From the NCBI GenBank assembly GCA_009667805.1, contig CM019072.1, positions 33,473,519 to 33,537,518 on the forward strand: 64,000 bases of DNA, read 5' to 3'. The notes under the pieces are model-generated. The model saw only the letters and a list, made by a program, of their open reading frames with translations. It had not been told where the DNA came from and did no database searches. Shown piece by piece: positions 34,141 through 46,705 of the stretch. A program made the position numbers and the translations under genes. Each line of letters begins with the position of its first letter. Position 1 is the first letter of the stretch. This stretch comes from Leptobrachium leishanense (lineage: Eukaryota; Chordata; Amphibia; Anura; Megophryidae).

Positions 34141-35371
34141 TTAACCCTTTCGCTGCTGAGGCTTTTCCCGCCCCTGTGCTGAGGTCATTTTTTACCTGTT
34201 TTGCGCATCATGTTTAAACGTGTTTTTAAGGCTTATTTTAGTATATGACATCGACATATTATATATCGTTCTTTCCGTCAGACTCGGTAGATTCATAATA
34301 TGTCATTATTATATGTATACGTTATGTCATGTTTGTATATTATAACAAAAAATGCAATAAAATATGTATTTTCAATAATTTACAGCGTGTAAAGTGTTTT
34401 TTTCCACATTTTAACATGCGAGCAATTGCGGTTATATTTTGTATGGGGTGCGCTTGTTAAAAAAATTAGAGATGGGGTCTCGTTACATTTTTTTTTGGGG
34501 AAAATGACACCATTTTTAACAAACGCACCGCATACAAAAATCGTTAATGCAGCATCATTGTTCACATTATAATTGAAATGGGAACAATATTGCTGCATTA
34601 ACAAAACAAAAAAAAAAAAAAAGTGTTATTTTTTTTTTTTATTTTTTTTTTAATTTTTTTTTATTTTTTTTTTTTTTTTTTACAATTTTTTTACTTTCAT
34701 GTTTGGTATCGTTGGAACGGCCATGCTCTGGCCGATCCAACGATATCAAAATTTAACCCCTAACTGCCACGGATCGGGAGATAGGGAGTTCATTGGAACT
34801 CCCTATCTCCACAGTTCGTGGCAGTTAGGGGTTAATGCTAGGACTGGCGTCATCGTGCTACGCACGATGACGCCAGTCCTCTGGGGGAGTTCCCGGAAGC
34901 TTGGCCGACATCCAAGATGTCGGCCAGCTCCCGGGAAGGATCGCAAATCGGCGCTTTTCAGCGCCGATTTGCGATCCAGCTCCCCAGGGGTTAATGCCAG
35001 GCATCATTTGGAAGGGCAGGCTGTGCCCTTCCAAATGATGCCTGGGTTAAGCCCCTGTGAGCCGCCGATCGGGAGGGAGAGAGGTCCGAAGGACCGTCCC
35101 CCCCTCCCTTTCAGGCGCCTCCTCCGCACATGCGGGGGGGGCGCCTGAATTATGTGTCATCGCGGGGGCGCGATGACACATAATAATGGCGGCCACTGCT
35201 CCGGATGCCGGGCTGACATCCAGGATGTCAGCCCGCACCGGAGGGGCCAGCGATCGGCCGGAACCCGGCCGAACGCTGACCCCAATGCGAGGACGCGCTC
35301 AGCGCGTCCTCCGCATACCAGCGGCAATGCTGAGGACGCGCTGAGCGCGTCCTTAGCATTGAAGTGGTTAA
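34141..35371. mobile_element. Large TTAA element (piggyBac-like MITE), copy 1
   Basis: It begins TTAACCCTTTCGCTGCTGAG and ends CTTAGCATTGAAGTGGTTAA, with TTAA at 34141-34144 and 35368-35371. The left half is AT-rich with a shared block 'attatatatcgttctttcc'. The right half is a chain of GC-rich perfect hairpins (34790-35360), for example 'ggcgtcatcgtgctacgc' and its complement. It has no transposase. Confidence 0.8.
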
Positions 35372-35645
35372 TTTTAACATCTGGCCTGGTATCCGGTTGA
35401 TCCCTCAACAGGTGATCTCAAAATTAGAGGTGTTTTTTCTACCCAAACTGCTCCAGTCTGTTAGCTTGTCTCAACAGACCCCTCCCCCCGTACACGTCTT
35501 TGTCATGGTGTCGGAAAGTTTGCTGGTAATATTTAATTGGTTTAAACTATCACTTTATCATAAAGTGCTACAAAAAGAGTCATGTATAAATAATCACTGG
35601 ACGAACAGTGTCAGGAGCAAATTTATATGTAAAATTAAACATTTA

Positions 35646-36377
35646 GGCCCCTATTACATTCTTCTCGCAATTCCGTTCGCGCAGCGCAAATATTTTTGTG
35701 CGCATCGTCCGGCGTTATCGCTCAAAACGTAACGGAGTATTTCGATCCTAACGCATTTTCTCATCCGTCTGAAAATAACGTTTGTAAAAACGACGCGCAA
35801 AACTAAGAGTAATATGTGCGCAGTAACGTAGCGCGCGTAAATCAGTGTGCAGACTGTTTTTTTCACGGGATTCAGCCAATCAGAAGAACCTTAATTGACA
35901 TCAGTTTACCTTAATTGACAGGTGCAAAAACATAAGTGAAAGTAAATCTGAGTATACATGCTGCAGCAATAAAAAAAATATGCACGAATTCACAATTTTA
36001 TTGTTTGGGTATGTGTAGAATGTGTAACTATACTGTGCTGTTTTTTTTTTTGTGCTGGTGTTTTTCGTTTCGGCCAGAACGTTCCGATTTGCAGTTACCA
36101 GCAGCTTTTCAAAGACGATCAAATTATGCGCACAAACGTCGTTCGTAAAAAGATGCGCATCGATTGTAATACCATTTGCGTACCAGCGCACGAACGAATT
36201 TGCACTCACAAAGTATAGGACACGCACAGTTCATCACGCTCCATCCACGTTAAACGATAACGTGCATCGTTTGCGCGAACGTTGTAATACGACGTTCTGC
36301 GCAAAAGGGTTTTTCCACTCGCGCAAATGCGCATTTGTGCGCGCAAACGAAAATGCGCGAGGAATGTAATAGGGGCC
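35646..36377. mobile_element. Harbinger-type MITE, 732 bp
   Basis: The termini GGCCCCTATTACATTC and GAATGTAATAGGGGCC are perfect inverts. TTTA occurs on both sides. The outer parts are full of 'cgcgcaa'/'ttgcgcg' words and the middle is unrelated AT-rich sequence. Confidence 0.8.
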
Positions 36378-37276
36378 TTTAAAAGTAAAACAAGTACTAG
36401 AATTTGATAGAAAATCTAATCTTGGTTAGAATTCTAAAAAGGTACCAAAGTGAGATGAGGGAGTAAGAAATAAATATATAATGAAGGATGATATGGCGAG
36501 GCATTCTCGCTCAGGGTGTGGGAGTTAGGATCTGGCACTGGCTGATCGAATGAACATGTTCTGAAAGCTTACAGCAGCTGGCACGGAGACCGTCGACATA
36601 ATGTCACCTGTAAGAGGCTTGTTATGCTTGCTGAACTCTGACTATATCTGCTGCCACAGAGTTCAGAGCGTCCCAGGCTGAAACCACATCACTCTCCCAA
36701 ATCCCCCCCCCCCGTGCATCACGTAGGGAACCGTTTTTTCACCGCATCCCTGTAACGGCGCAGATTTGTATTGGCAAGAGCAAAGACATGTGCCTGAAAG
36801 TCGAAGCATTGTACTCGTATGTCGGGGGTCTCCTTGTTCAGAAAACAAGCAGGAGGGGTAAACCTTTCTACTCCAAATCTCGTTAAACCGCCTTAATCCT
36901 CCATGCATGGATAGGCAGACTTTAAAAGGCAGTCTCCTGTACGGGGCACTAATAAAATATAGGATTTGATCTCAAGCTGAACAAAAGAAAAGACTTTGAA
37001 ATTGGCTTTAGACTGTTTGGTTCAGGAAAGCTTCCCAAGACTGGTTTAAGCCAGGAAAAAGATGAATGTATATAATCATACAATATAAATGACAGGCTTA
37101 TACAAAGTGTGATCTTTTAACTGAACTCCCATTTATCTGAAACCTTAGTCAGGTGTTTTTAATCTGTTCGATGTATGGTTGGTAGGAGCACACTGAATTT
37201 TGTATGTTGGATCCATAGGTCTCAGTAGAACCATTATGAGATATGCATGTTTGGGTTGAGTGCTGCCATTTGTTAG
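36378..37276. other. Intronic sequence, nothing recognised
   Basis: No repeats are visible beyond short homopolymers (C-run near 36705). Confidence 0.4.
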
Positions 37277-37285
37277 ATATAGGAT

Positions 37286-37977
37286 GGGTTTGGGTCAAAA
37301 TCCCTACAACCAGGTTCCCTAATGCCAAAATCCTGACGGCCAACTTCCTACACAGACAACTCCCTGATGGCCAACTTCCAGACATCCAAAATCCCAGCGG
37401 CTAACACTAACCTTACTCCCTAATCCCCTAAACCTAGCCCTAACCCTAACCTCCCTAAATCTAACTCTAACCCCCCTAAAACTAGCCCTAACCCTAACCC
37501 CCTAAAACTAGCCCTAACCCTAACCCCCTAAACCTAGCCCAAAACCCCCCTAAACCTAGCCCTAAACCTAACCCCCTAAACATAGCCATAACCCCCTAAA
37601 CCTAGCCCTAACCTCCTAAACCTAGCCCTAAACCCTCCTAAACCTAGCCCTAAACCCTCCTAAAACTAGCCCTAAACCTAGCCCTAAACCCTCCTAAAAC
37701 TAGCCCTAAACCCTCCTAAACCTAGCCCTAAACCCTCCTAAACCTGGCCCTAAACCCTCCTAAACCTAGCCCTAAACCCTAACCCCCCTAAACCTAGCCC
37801 TAACCCCCTTAAACCTAGGGTTAGGGTGTTAGTATTAGGGTTAGCCGCTGGGATTATGGATGTCTGGAAGTTGGGCGTGTAGGGAATTTGGTATGTCCGG
37901 CACTTGTTCTGTCTGGAAGTTGGCCGTCGGGATGTTGCCATTAGGAAACCTGGCTGTAGGGATTTTTTCCGGCACCC
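37286..37977. mobile_element. Foldback element with 9-bp TSD and telomere-like core
   Basis: The flanks are a perfect 9-bp direct repeat ATATAGGAT (37277-37285 and 37978-37986). The left arm starts GGGTTTGGGTCAAAATCCC and the right ends GGGATTTTTTCCGGCACCC. The arms share inverted blocks 'ggccaacttcc', 'ccaggttccctaatg' and 'cccagcggctaac'. The loop is the CCCTAA-rich array. A 9-bp TSD with long arms is typical of Mutator-like elements. There is no transposase. Confidence 0.8.
37418..37820 (+). repeat. Telomere-like array (CCCTAAACCTAG / CCCTAA variants)
   Basis: Units mix CCCTAA with CCCCTAAACCTAG and CCTCCTAAACCTAG. Runs such as 'ccctaaccctaacc' occur. Orientation flips at the right edge ('ggttagggtgttag'), which belongs to the inverted arm. 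Confidence 0.88.
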
Positions 37978-37986
37978 ATATAGGAT

Positions 37987-38561
37987 ATCCACATGCTCGA
38001 GGAAGCTAAAATCTACTGAGAGTACATAGCGAATATAAAACAGATTACATAAATTCCAAACGCAAATAAGAATAGATTTCAGTTTGCATTCCAAACCAGA
38101 AAAGAAACGTCGGCATGATTCAAAATGGCTGAAATATCCATCGGCCAACAATATCAGTTAATGGCAAGTGGTAAATGGAAAGATACAAGCCTTTTTCCAT
38201 TTACATCTTGCTATTAACGGCTCCATTCTGACTGAGTTTATGTATTAGTAGCTTCAGTCAGAATATTTGTGAGCCGATGATCCATAACGGTAGCAGGGCC
38301 GCCACTGGTATAGGATCATTAGGACTCCATGGAGCCCAGCAAGACTTTGCCATGAGCTCACGTAGGCAGTGTCACACAGGGACAAAGGGAGAACACTGGC
38401 AAGCATATCACACTGCACTCTACACCATGGGATAAGAAATAAGGTTATTTTTTGTAATGTCTATAAAATGAAGCGTTAAGTGAATTTGAAATTGCTAAAT
38501 CCCTTAACACCAGCATGGGAACCGTTAATTTACAGTAACCAGCCACAATGACCGAGTCAAA
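37987..38561. other. Intronic sequence, nothing recognised
   Basis: No repeat structure seen. Confidence 0.4.
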
Positions 38562-38674
38562 GTCAGAGCTCTTCAGACTGGGTTTTTTGCCTTTTTTGGA
38601 TCTACAGCAGTATCTGATGTGTGAGGCTGAACTCGATGGACGCACGTCTTTTTTCGGCCTGTATAACTATGTAA
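38562..38674 (+). mobile_element. LINE 3' end fragment, interrupted by an LTR
   Basis: The segment 'gctgaactcgatggacgcac' to 'tgtataactatgtaac' is the widespread LINE 3' end that finishes in ACTATG-type repeats. The right side is cut by the solo LTR. Confidence 0.6.
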
Positions 38675-38678
38675 CAAG

Positions 38679-39723
38679 TGTAGCGCTCACTCCCGGAGGA
38701 GCCGCTGAAAATGAACCACGGGTCAGTCTCCCCACACTAGGGAATAAATATACTCCAGCACCGTTGTGGATTTTATAAATTATATAGTTTACTAAAGTAA
38801 AAGGCATATAATGAGACACGGTGTTCGTAGATATATTTACAGTATTTCGTATCGCGGTAAACGCGCAGCAGAAAAAGAAATACGAGGCTTCGTATTTCGT
38901 GAAAATGCGCAGCCGAACAGAAAAAAATACAATGCTTCGTAATTTCGAGAAACGCGTAGCGGAAAGAGAATAATATGCAAATCTTTACCCCTTTTTGGGA
39001 TATTAAGGAGTGAGTCCCGCACAGGTTAAGTCCCGGACTGTAAGTGTATGTGTGTGTTATGGTACCCGGGTACTATTCAACTGGCCAGTGAATCTCTTAA
39101 ACGATGTCTTCGACTAGTCAAGTTGGGGCCCTGTGGGTTTTAGAAATAAACAGCAGCGTGCTTTCTTGACTTTATAAACTGGCCTCGGAGGCCTCTCACC
39201 CATCCGCTCGATCACCAAGGTTCCTCTGACCCAGGACGTCCCTCCGCTCGGTGCCTTGCTGGTATTCTGGCTACTGGATCCGTTGTCTGGCTCTCTTTGC
39301 TCCGACAGTGACTGGTCCAGCTACCGCCTGCTCTCCCATCCAATGGACCTGCGGTACTCCTAACTCGGGGGTCCTCCGCTTCCTTGACAGCAGCTTGGGT
39401 AATGCCTGTGGATCACTGGGTCTCCATTTTACGAGGCTGGATAACCCAATCTGGAATCCCGGTAGGCCCCACCTGCGCTCCGGCCTAGTCGCTGTTCCGC
39501 TGTGCAGTACTGTGTCCTGTCTCATGCACTCCCTGGCGCGCTCTGCCAGCTATCTCCACGAGGCTCAGGATGTACCTCGGCGTGTCCCACCCACTTCCTG
39601 TGTCCGTTCCCAGAGCATGCCGGGAAATGTAGTCCCAATGTTCAGTGTCTCTTATCGCGCTTGTCTCCCTCCGGTGGCCAAAAATAGGTACTGCCACAGT
39701 AAGGATTTAAACACAGCGCTACA
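38679..39723. mobile_element. Probable solo LTR, 1045 bp
   Basis: The ends are TGTAGCGCTCACTCCCGG and ACAGCGCTACA, that is TG...CA with a 9-bp inverted terminus. CAAG is duplicated directly outside (38675-38678 and 39724-39727). AATAAA-type signals occur at about 38741 and 39148. No gag or pol sequence was found beside it. The 172-codon ORF inside has no retroviral domain. The superfamily (Gypsy or ERV) is undecided. Confidence 0.55.
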
Positions 39724-39727
39724 CAAG

Positions 39728-41002
39728 CAAAGCTTATGGCTCAGTTGTGATAGCGGCTGGATCCATTAACCCAACTGCTTGAGCCACTGCTTTCAATGGC
39801 TGGAGCCATTAGCATAACAGCTTGGTTTGAATAGGGCCCACAGTAATTTTCTCAACTGGCCACATTTGGCTAGTCATTTTCTGAATTTCATTGCACAAGC
39901 TCCTTAGGCAATTTGGATAATCAACAAACTCCTTAAAAATTCAATAAATAAGGTTGTAGGAAGGGCAGATTGAGATCGGTATAAAAACACTATGTTGTTG
40001 AGCTTTTACCAAGATCCCTCAATATTCTACCTAAATTTAAACAAAGAGAAACATGGGAATGAATGGCTTTTCATTTGGACATCAGAAGCCATGCTGAATC
40101 CAGCTTAAAATAAGCAATTATTCATTTTATGGAATCATTTCCTTTAATTCTAGGAAAGAGGAAGACAGGGTTGAGGGTGACACCCAACACAAGAAACTTT
40201 CATATTCATTAGAGGATGTACAAAGTAAAGGAACAGGTTTTAATAAAAGAACAGAGAACAAGAGGATATGCTCTACAACCTAAATCAATGACAGGCTAAA
40301 AAGAAAGGGAGGGAAAAAACCTCCAGAGGAAGCACTTCTCTAACAAAACGAGTGGTGGAGAATAAAAGAAAGAAAATTGAAGAACCCTCGGAAAAGATAA
40401 CCAAGCTAGTCCGAAATAGAATACAAATGATTAAATGGATTCCAAGGTTCTAAAAATCAGAAGCCGGATCGGACGAGTGAAGATGTTCTAACACAACCAT
40501 TGACTGTGAAGAGTCTACGGTTCAGAATTGTACTTTTGTGCAAAAGCCCTGAACTTTCCATCTTACAGCATCGCTGATTTCACTTGCATGTCGGAAGTGA
40601 TCTTATTACCACAACTTTTCCAGAACTACAGTTCTACGAGTACAAAGTAGACACTCCACTATAGGTCTTCTACCTTGTTCAGTGGAGAGATCTGGAAGAA
40701 TCATGTTATAGTGCTGTGTTTACATTGAGTGGACAGATGGACATCATAACAGCTCCCATAAACCTCCATCGGCAACTATTTCAAAATAGTAGACTTAACA
40801 CTACCATGAAGATACCATAAAGAGAAGAAAGGCATTCATAGGGAGTGACTAGAGTCCATCCTTGGTATACCAAAATGGACTTCCCTCTACCAGCCAATGT
40901 AAATATTTACAAATGTTTCCGTCTCCAAATAATGCTTCTATGGTTTCTCACTTTCTCAAGAAATTCCATGGATGACCACCGAAAACGTAATTACACACTA
41001 TG
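39728..41002. other. Intronic sequence, nothing recognised
   Basis: Apart from a short repeated 'ggctggagccatta' motif near 39750-39810, no structure was seen. Confidence 0.4.
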
Positions 41003-41830
41003 GGGGTTATTCAGAGAGATCCGAACTGTGGCCAGAATGTAACCGGATACTGAATTTCAGCGAAGGGGGACATTTCGGGGCCATTCGGCTATTCAGAGAT
41101 GAGGCAGTTTGCCAAATTCTGGCGAATTGCCTGCACGTATGGTGCCTGTTCGAGGGCAGTGAAATCCCTCATAGAGAAGCAATGGTTAATCTATTCAGAG
41201 ACACCAAACAGCAGAGAAAAGTTGCCGAAATGCCCTGCTGTTTGGTGGTTTCATTCGACAGGTTTATTCAGGTGAATCTCATAGGCTTCAATGTTAAATA
41301 TATTCCCATTTGAATTCAATATCTAATAAACCGTTTATTATTTTATTCTGCAGTAAAGCGTCTCTTTATTTCTAGATTTTTTAGGATCTCTTAGGCATTT
41401 TTGGGCAAAAATGTTGTTTTTTTTTTATTTAAATAGTTTTTTCATTTTCCTTAACAGCCCTTTTAATTATCATTCATTGGATCTTAGATGTAAATTCCAG
41501 ACGTTTTCGTTCAGTAGTTTTTATAAACATCGTTTCAATTTTAAAACTTTCAAAGCACTTTTTTTTTCCCCTGTTCGTCTGCGTGTCAGCTTTATCCGAC
41601 GGCTGCTCTGTGATCGGCGGCTAGTCGTGTTTTTGCGGCGGTTTCTGCGGGTTTTCGGTGAGTGTTCAGCGAATTTGCGGCGAGTATCCCCTGCACTACA
41701 GGGGCCCTGCGGTGCTTGCCGAATACACCGCAGGGTCGACGAACTAGGAATCACCGAATCGCCCCGAAGTGCGGGGAACGAAAAGGTCACCGAACGTTCG
41801 GTGACTTTTCAATTCTCTCCGAATAACCCT
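41003..41830. mobile_element. Large inverted-repeat MITE, family A
   Basis: The left is GGGGGTTATTCAGAGAGATCC and the right is AATTCTCTCCGAATAACCCTG. It is co-linear with 8866 throughout and has an internal inverted pair 'ccctgcactacag'/'cctgcggtg'. 828 bp. Confidence 0.78.
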
Positions 41831-43471
41831 GTACGGCACCTTTCCTTATTTTTTCCTCATTTTGACTACTTCGAAGATGAATGCTGGCATTTCGTTTCAT
41901 CAACATGAGGCCTTACAAAAACACAAGGTCCTCATCCAAAATATACATGAGATCAGACTCTACACATATCTCATAAACCAATATTGTCATTGTGGATGAT
42001 TAACTCTTTCTGTAAAATAACACTGTTTCAATTTACTAAAGTTTTATATTTAAGCTTGACCAATAGGTTCCTAGAGATTCTCTGTTTGCTGTGACCAAAC
42101 TCAACCAAATGCTCCTGGAAACCTTCATAGGAAAAATGTCTAATTTTCCCATTTCGAACAAATTGACCTCCAACGGGTCCTACGATACATTAAACATATG
42201 CACATTCCAGGATATTTTTGAAATGGTTCTAAGCATCTGCTTGAAGGAATGAGTCAGTACTAGCTCGGTCGACATAGACGGGTTTTCTGAACAGCGAGGA
42301 GCATGCGCAGACGGCGTTACAAGAGGTTTAAATGCCTCTGCAGAACAGCGTCAAAAGTGATTTGACCTAATGGATTGTGACTGGGGCTTAGATCGCAGAT
42401 GGCCAAGAATGATCCAGTGGGCAGACGCAACAAGTTCTTAGACCCAGCTCAAGGTCATGGGTGAGGTCAGGGAACAAGTTGAGAAAGCGGAGAGAACGGG
42501 CTGGTCAATTCTCACGCTTTGTGGTCTTGGCACTGATTGAGTTACTCGGCCCTTTCTAGGCATTCATGTTTGCGATTGCCAGATCTTGTCTCCCTAGAAA
42601 AGACAATGGCGGAGAGAGAGCATCTCCCACTTAGAGTAAAACAAAAGATCCAGCAAAGCAACGCACGCTACAAAATGCGAGAGGTTTTTTTTTTACGTTT
42701 CTACCTTTCCTACTGAGGGCAGTGACTGGGGAGCAATTTCATCTTCATCTTTAGCTAAAACCGCACGGCGCTCATCTGGCAGATGGCACGGTGACAGGGG
42801 AAGGCTCGACCATGACAGCTGGAGGGGGGTGAAGGCAGAAAAACACAGGAGAGCTGAGGGACACACGGTATTGATAGAGAGTTAAGAGATGTGTGTTTAA
42901 TGCCAAGTAATGAAGGGGGGGCAGCAAATGAATGAGCGCAAGACAGAAATTTAAGGTGGGGGAGGAAAATGTAGCGAGCTCTAGGCTAAATGGCTTGTTT
43001 GGAGTCGAACAAAGAGGAGGATACAACAACTGGTGGTAAGGATTATAGTGCAGTGGGTTCAGACTGAGGTGGGCTCCCTAGGGCATACATATGTATCCCT
43101 AATGATACATATGTATGACCTAGCATCTATAGCAATGTAATACCCCAAAACGAGTGATCTGTTAAAGCAGTGAAGCGTGGCACATTAGCTCTGCATCAGG
43201 AGCAGAGTTTCAGATGAGGTGATGCCCTCCCTCTATTCTGCACGCCAAGTGAATCAGCCTCACGGTTGTCTTCTTCTGAATCCGATTTTCAGACTTCCTT
43301 CCTCACCTCATTAACCCTCTGCTGACACCCTAACCTTTATATACAAAGTATGATTACACCTAATAATTAGTTTACCCCTTCGTGGCCAAACATTTATCCA
43401 CCACAACCCTTCATTAAAGAATTCTTTTTTGGGGGAAAATGGTAGAGAACATTCCCCGTTCCATCTGACAG
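41831..43471. other. Intronic sequence, nothing recognised
   Basis: No repeats or exon-like ORFs are evident. A small palindrome 'catacatatgtatccctaat' lies near 43083. Confidence 0.4.
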
Positions 43472-43479
43472 ATGCATAG

Positions 43480-44076
43480 TAGGGATGCACCGATACTAGT
43501 ATACTGCCGTTTGCACGAGTACTTGGTACTTGTGCATATGGCTTGATACACCCCCCCCCGATACCGGATGCCAGCGCTCCCCTCCGGTGGCAGCGATACT
43601 CACCCGTCTGAAGGTCCGGTCGCGCTGCTGTGACGCGTTCACGCGGCCTCCGGGCGCTTCTGTGACGCTGCCTCTCGGCTGGCGGCAGCGTCACAGATGC
43701 CGCCCGGTGGCCACGTGATCGCATCACAGCAGCGCGACCAGACCTTCAGATGGGTGAGAATCGCTGCCGCCGGAGGGGAACGCTTTTCATGAACGCGGCC
43801 AGCTTCCCCAGCGTATAGGTGAGCGCTTGGGGCAATATCCATACGAGCTGGGGCAATATCCATATGAGCTGGGGGCAAGCTACATGTGAGCTGGGTGCAT
43901 TATATATCTATCTCGGGGGGGGTATATACATGTGAGCTGGGGCATTTTTATAGGAGGTCTGTTCTTATTGGAAAGTGGTCACATGACAAAATAAAAGTAT
44001 CGATACTCGGTATCGGTGAGTACTTTTAAAAAGTATCGGTACTCGGTCTTAAAAAAGTGGCATCGGTGCATCCCTA
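43480..44076. mobile_element. hAT-type MITE, 597 bp, perfect 8-bp TSD
   Basis: The termini TAGGGATGCACCGATACT and GGCATCGGTGCATCCCTA are inverted, with a perfect duplication ATGCATAG at 43472-43479 and 44077-44084. The interior has an inverted GC-rich pair (43600-43760) and a short minisatellite at 43820-43900 that resembles the Helitron's. Confidence 0.93.
43826..43905 (-). repeat. Short minisatellite inside the hAT element
   Basis: Read on the minus strand the units are 'ccccagctcgtatggatatt' + g, about 21 bp, with three to four copies. Compare 'ccccagctcgtggatactg' in the Helitron at 12455. Confidence 0.75.
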
Positions 44077-44084
44077 ATGCATAG

Positions 44085-44654
44085 AATACCTATTGTATAG
44101 ATTTTTCTGAAAACATGTGCCGAGAGCACTTAAGTAGAAAGGGCTCTTTAAACGTCTCTACCACTCATCAAATCTGAGGAATAAATCATGATTTCTGCAG
44201 ATGTGCTCCATAAAGTCGAATATTTTACCATGAAAGGATCAAACGCAATCAGAGAATACAAGTAATTGTACAGCTTTTGATGAAAATTAAACACCATGTA
44301 ATGATTTACATAAAAGCAAACTCTTTAAAAGAAAAGAAATAAAGTCAGATAAATATGTAGACTTTTATTATCTTTTTCACATAGCTTTCATTTATAGGAA
44401 ATTAACTGTCAATTCGTGATATAACACGGAGGGAAAACAAAAGGCAATAATGTAAAATGTGATGTTAACTTGACTATTAGATTTGTAAGCTGAAATATTT
44501 TACGTGGTGCTTTCTTAAAAAAACAAGCTAAGGGAACACTAAAACTTATTGTAAGGGGAAATCAGGGCAAACCCCCCTCCAACTACTTTTTTTTTTAAAA
44601 AATAAAAAATTCTAATATATATATATATAAATATTGTAAAACAAAACTCAACTT
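44085..44654. other. AT-rich intronic sequence
   Basis: A (TA)n run lies near 44615-44635. No repeat family was recognised. Confidence 0.4.
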
Positions 44655-45903
44655 TTAACCCCTTAAGGACGGGAGTAATTTTACAACGTCGGCGCTCTTT
44701 CGCAAGTGAAGTTTGCTGAAGTTTTTGCTCATCATGATTAAACGCGGTTTTAAGTCACGTATTTTTATACCACCCAGACAAATTATATATCGTTCTTTCC
44801 GGTAGACTCCGCAGATTAATAATATATAATAATTATATATAAACGTCATGTCCTGCCAGAATGCTATAACAAAAAATGTGAAAAAATGTGAATTTTCAAC
44901 AAAATTTCAATCATCCACAGTGTGTAAAGTGTTTTTTTTTTTAACATTTTATTATCCGATCCTTTGCGGTTATATTCTATGGGGTAGACTTGGGAACCCA
45001 TTTTTTTTTTGGGGGGGGGGGGGAAGAAATTACGTGATTTTAGCTAAACCCCCCCCCCCCAAAAAAAAAAACATTGGTGAAGCATCATTGTTCACGTTGT
45101 AATTGAAATGTGAACAATAATGCTGCATAAAAAAAAAAAAAGATTTTTTAATTAATCAATTAATTGTTTTTTTATTTTTATTTTTACACTTTATTTTACT
45201 TTTTTCATTGTCATGTTTGATATCGTTGGAAAGGCCATGCTCAGACCTTTCCATCGATATCAGGCACCCCTAGCTGCCACCGATCAGGAGATAAAGGGGT
45301 TCAAAGAACCCCCCTATCTCCTGCATGGGATTTCCTTAGGAAATCCCTTTGCAGCTAGGGCTTCCCCAGTTAACTGACATCATCGCGCATGGCGGCGATG
45401 AGTCAGTTGACGCGGGGGGGGACCCAGAGGTGGGGGCTGCCATCCAAGATGGCGGCCCCCCACCGGAAATAGGCCGCGAGTCGGGCACAAAATAGTGCCC
45501 AGTCGCGACCTGGCAACTCATGGGTTAACCCCCATACATCGCTGGAAAGGTCAGGCTGTGACCGTTCCAGCGATGCTGGCCACAGCCTTGTAGCTCTCGG
45601 CGATGGGGAGATAGAGGGATCCGAAGGATCCCTCTCCTCCCCTCCAGGCACTTCCCCATGCTCCGGCGGGGGGGCGCCTGAAACTGACGTCATCGCGCCA
45701 GCGCAATGACGTCAGTGCGCCGGGAGGCTAGAAAAGACGCAGATCAGGCTTCATCGAAGCCAGATCTGCGTGGGAGCCGCCGGGGAGGTAAGTATTACCA
45801 CCGGCTGGGCTCCTAACGCCGAGGACGTTCCATGCCGTCCTGCGGCGTTAAAGCCCGCCAAATGCAGGACGGCATGGAACGCCCTGCGGCGTTAAGGGGT
45901 TAA
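44655..45903. mobile_element. Large TTAA element (piggyBac-like MITE), copy 2
   Basis: It begins TTAACCCCTTAAGGACGGG and ends GCGGCGTTAAGGGGTTAA, with TTAA at both ends. It shares the 'attatatatcgttctttcc' block and the order AT-rich half then GC-rich hairpins with the copy at 34141. 1249 bp and no transposase ORF. Confidence 0.8.
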
Positions 45904-46705
45904 ACCCCCAAAGTCTCTATAGCAGTTTTTGAACCAGGGTGCACCCAGTCCACTGCTCTCTGATTGACGGCCTTCAGGGCAGAGGTGAGATATGGTAAGA
46001 GACAGGGTACTGGTATCACGACTGTGAGTCATGGAGGCTAGGGAGTCTCTGTAAAAGAGTGTAACAAAACTAGGTTACAATTTTGTTAATACAGGACTTT
46101 CTTGACCCTGATGGTGTCTGTAGATTACTAGCTCTAGCTTTTCCTGTCTTCCTTTCACTCACAGGACTGTAAGGCTGTCCACTGGCAACGTATTTGTGCG
46201 ATCAACCGATATCGTCTGAAGTCGTCCGACCGATCCTACAACATGCAGGTGAACCAGCCCTCTCCCACTGCACCTGACCACCATCGATCGGATGGTTCAG
46301 AAGATGTCATGCGAGTACAACAGATTAGCGATCCTTCCGATTTTCATGGGATTTGTTCAGATGAAAATCGAATGATTTGTTACAATATACATGAAAAAGA
46401 TAAATTGTATAGTCAATCCTTTGTGCCGCGGCCGGGAAATTGCCCTGTAGAGAAGTGATTCATTTAGACAGCCCATAGGATTCAAAGTAAAAAATATTAT
46501 CTTTTTTTATTTATTTTCTACTCAACCATTTTTTTTTAAAATCCGCAGCAAAAAGCCTTTTTTCTTATTGATCTTTTTAGAATTTTTAAAGGCGTTTTTC
46601 TGAAATTTTAGGCAAAATTTTGGGTTCTGTTTTAAAAAAGAAAAAAAAACGAGGCATTTGTCCTCTCGCGTCTTTTTTTCCTCGAGCCGGCTGCATTCAG
46701 CGTTG

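Noticed and set aside
34615..34690. Poly(T) stretch as a retrotransposon tail
   Set aside because: It lies inside the TTAA element at 34141, and the related copy at 44655 has a similar T-rich segment at the same place.
37418..37820. Chromosome-fusion relic (interstitial telomere)
   Set aside because: The array is enclosed by inverted arms and a 9-bp target duplication, so transposon cargo explains it better.
39251..39769. 172-codon ORF
   Set aside because: It lies inside the putative solo LTR, has no domain, and runs across the element's end.
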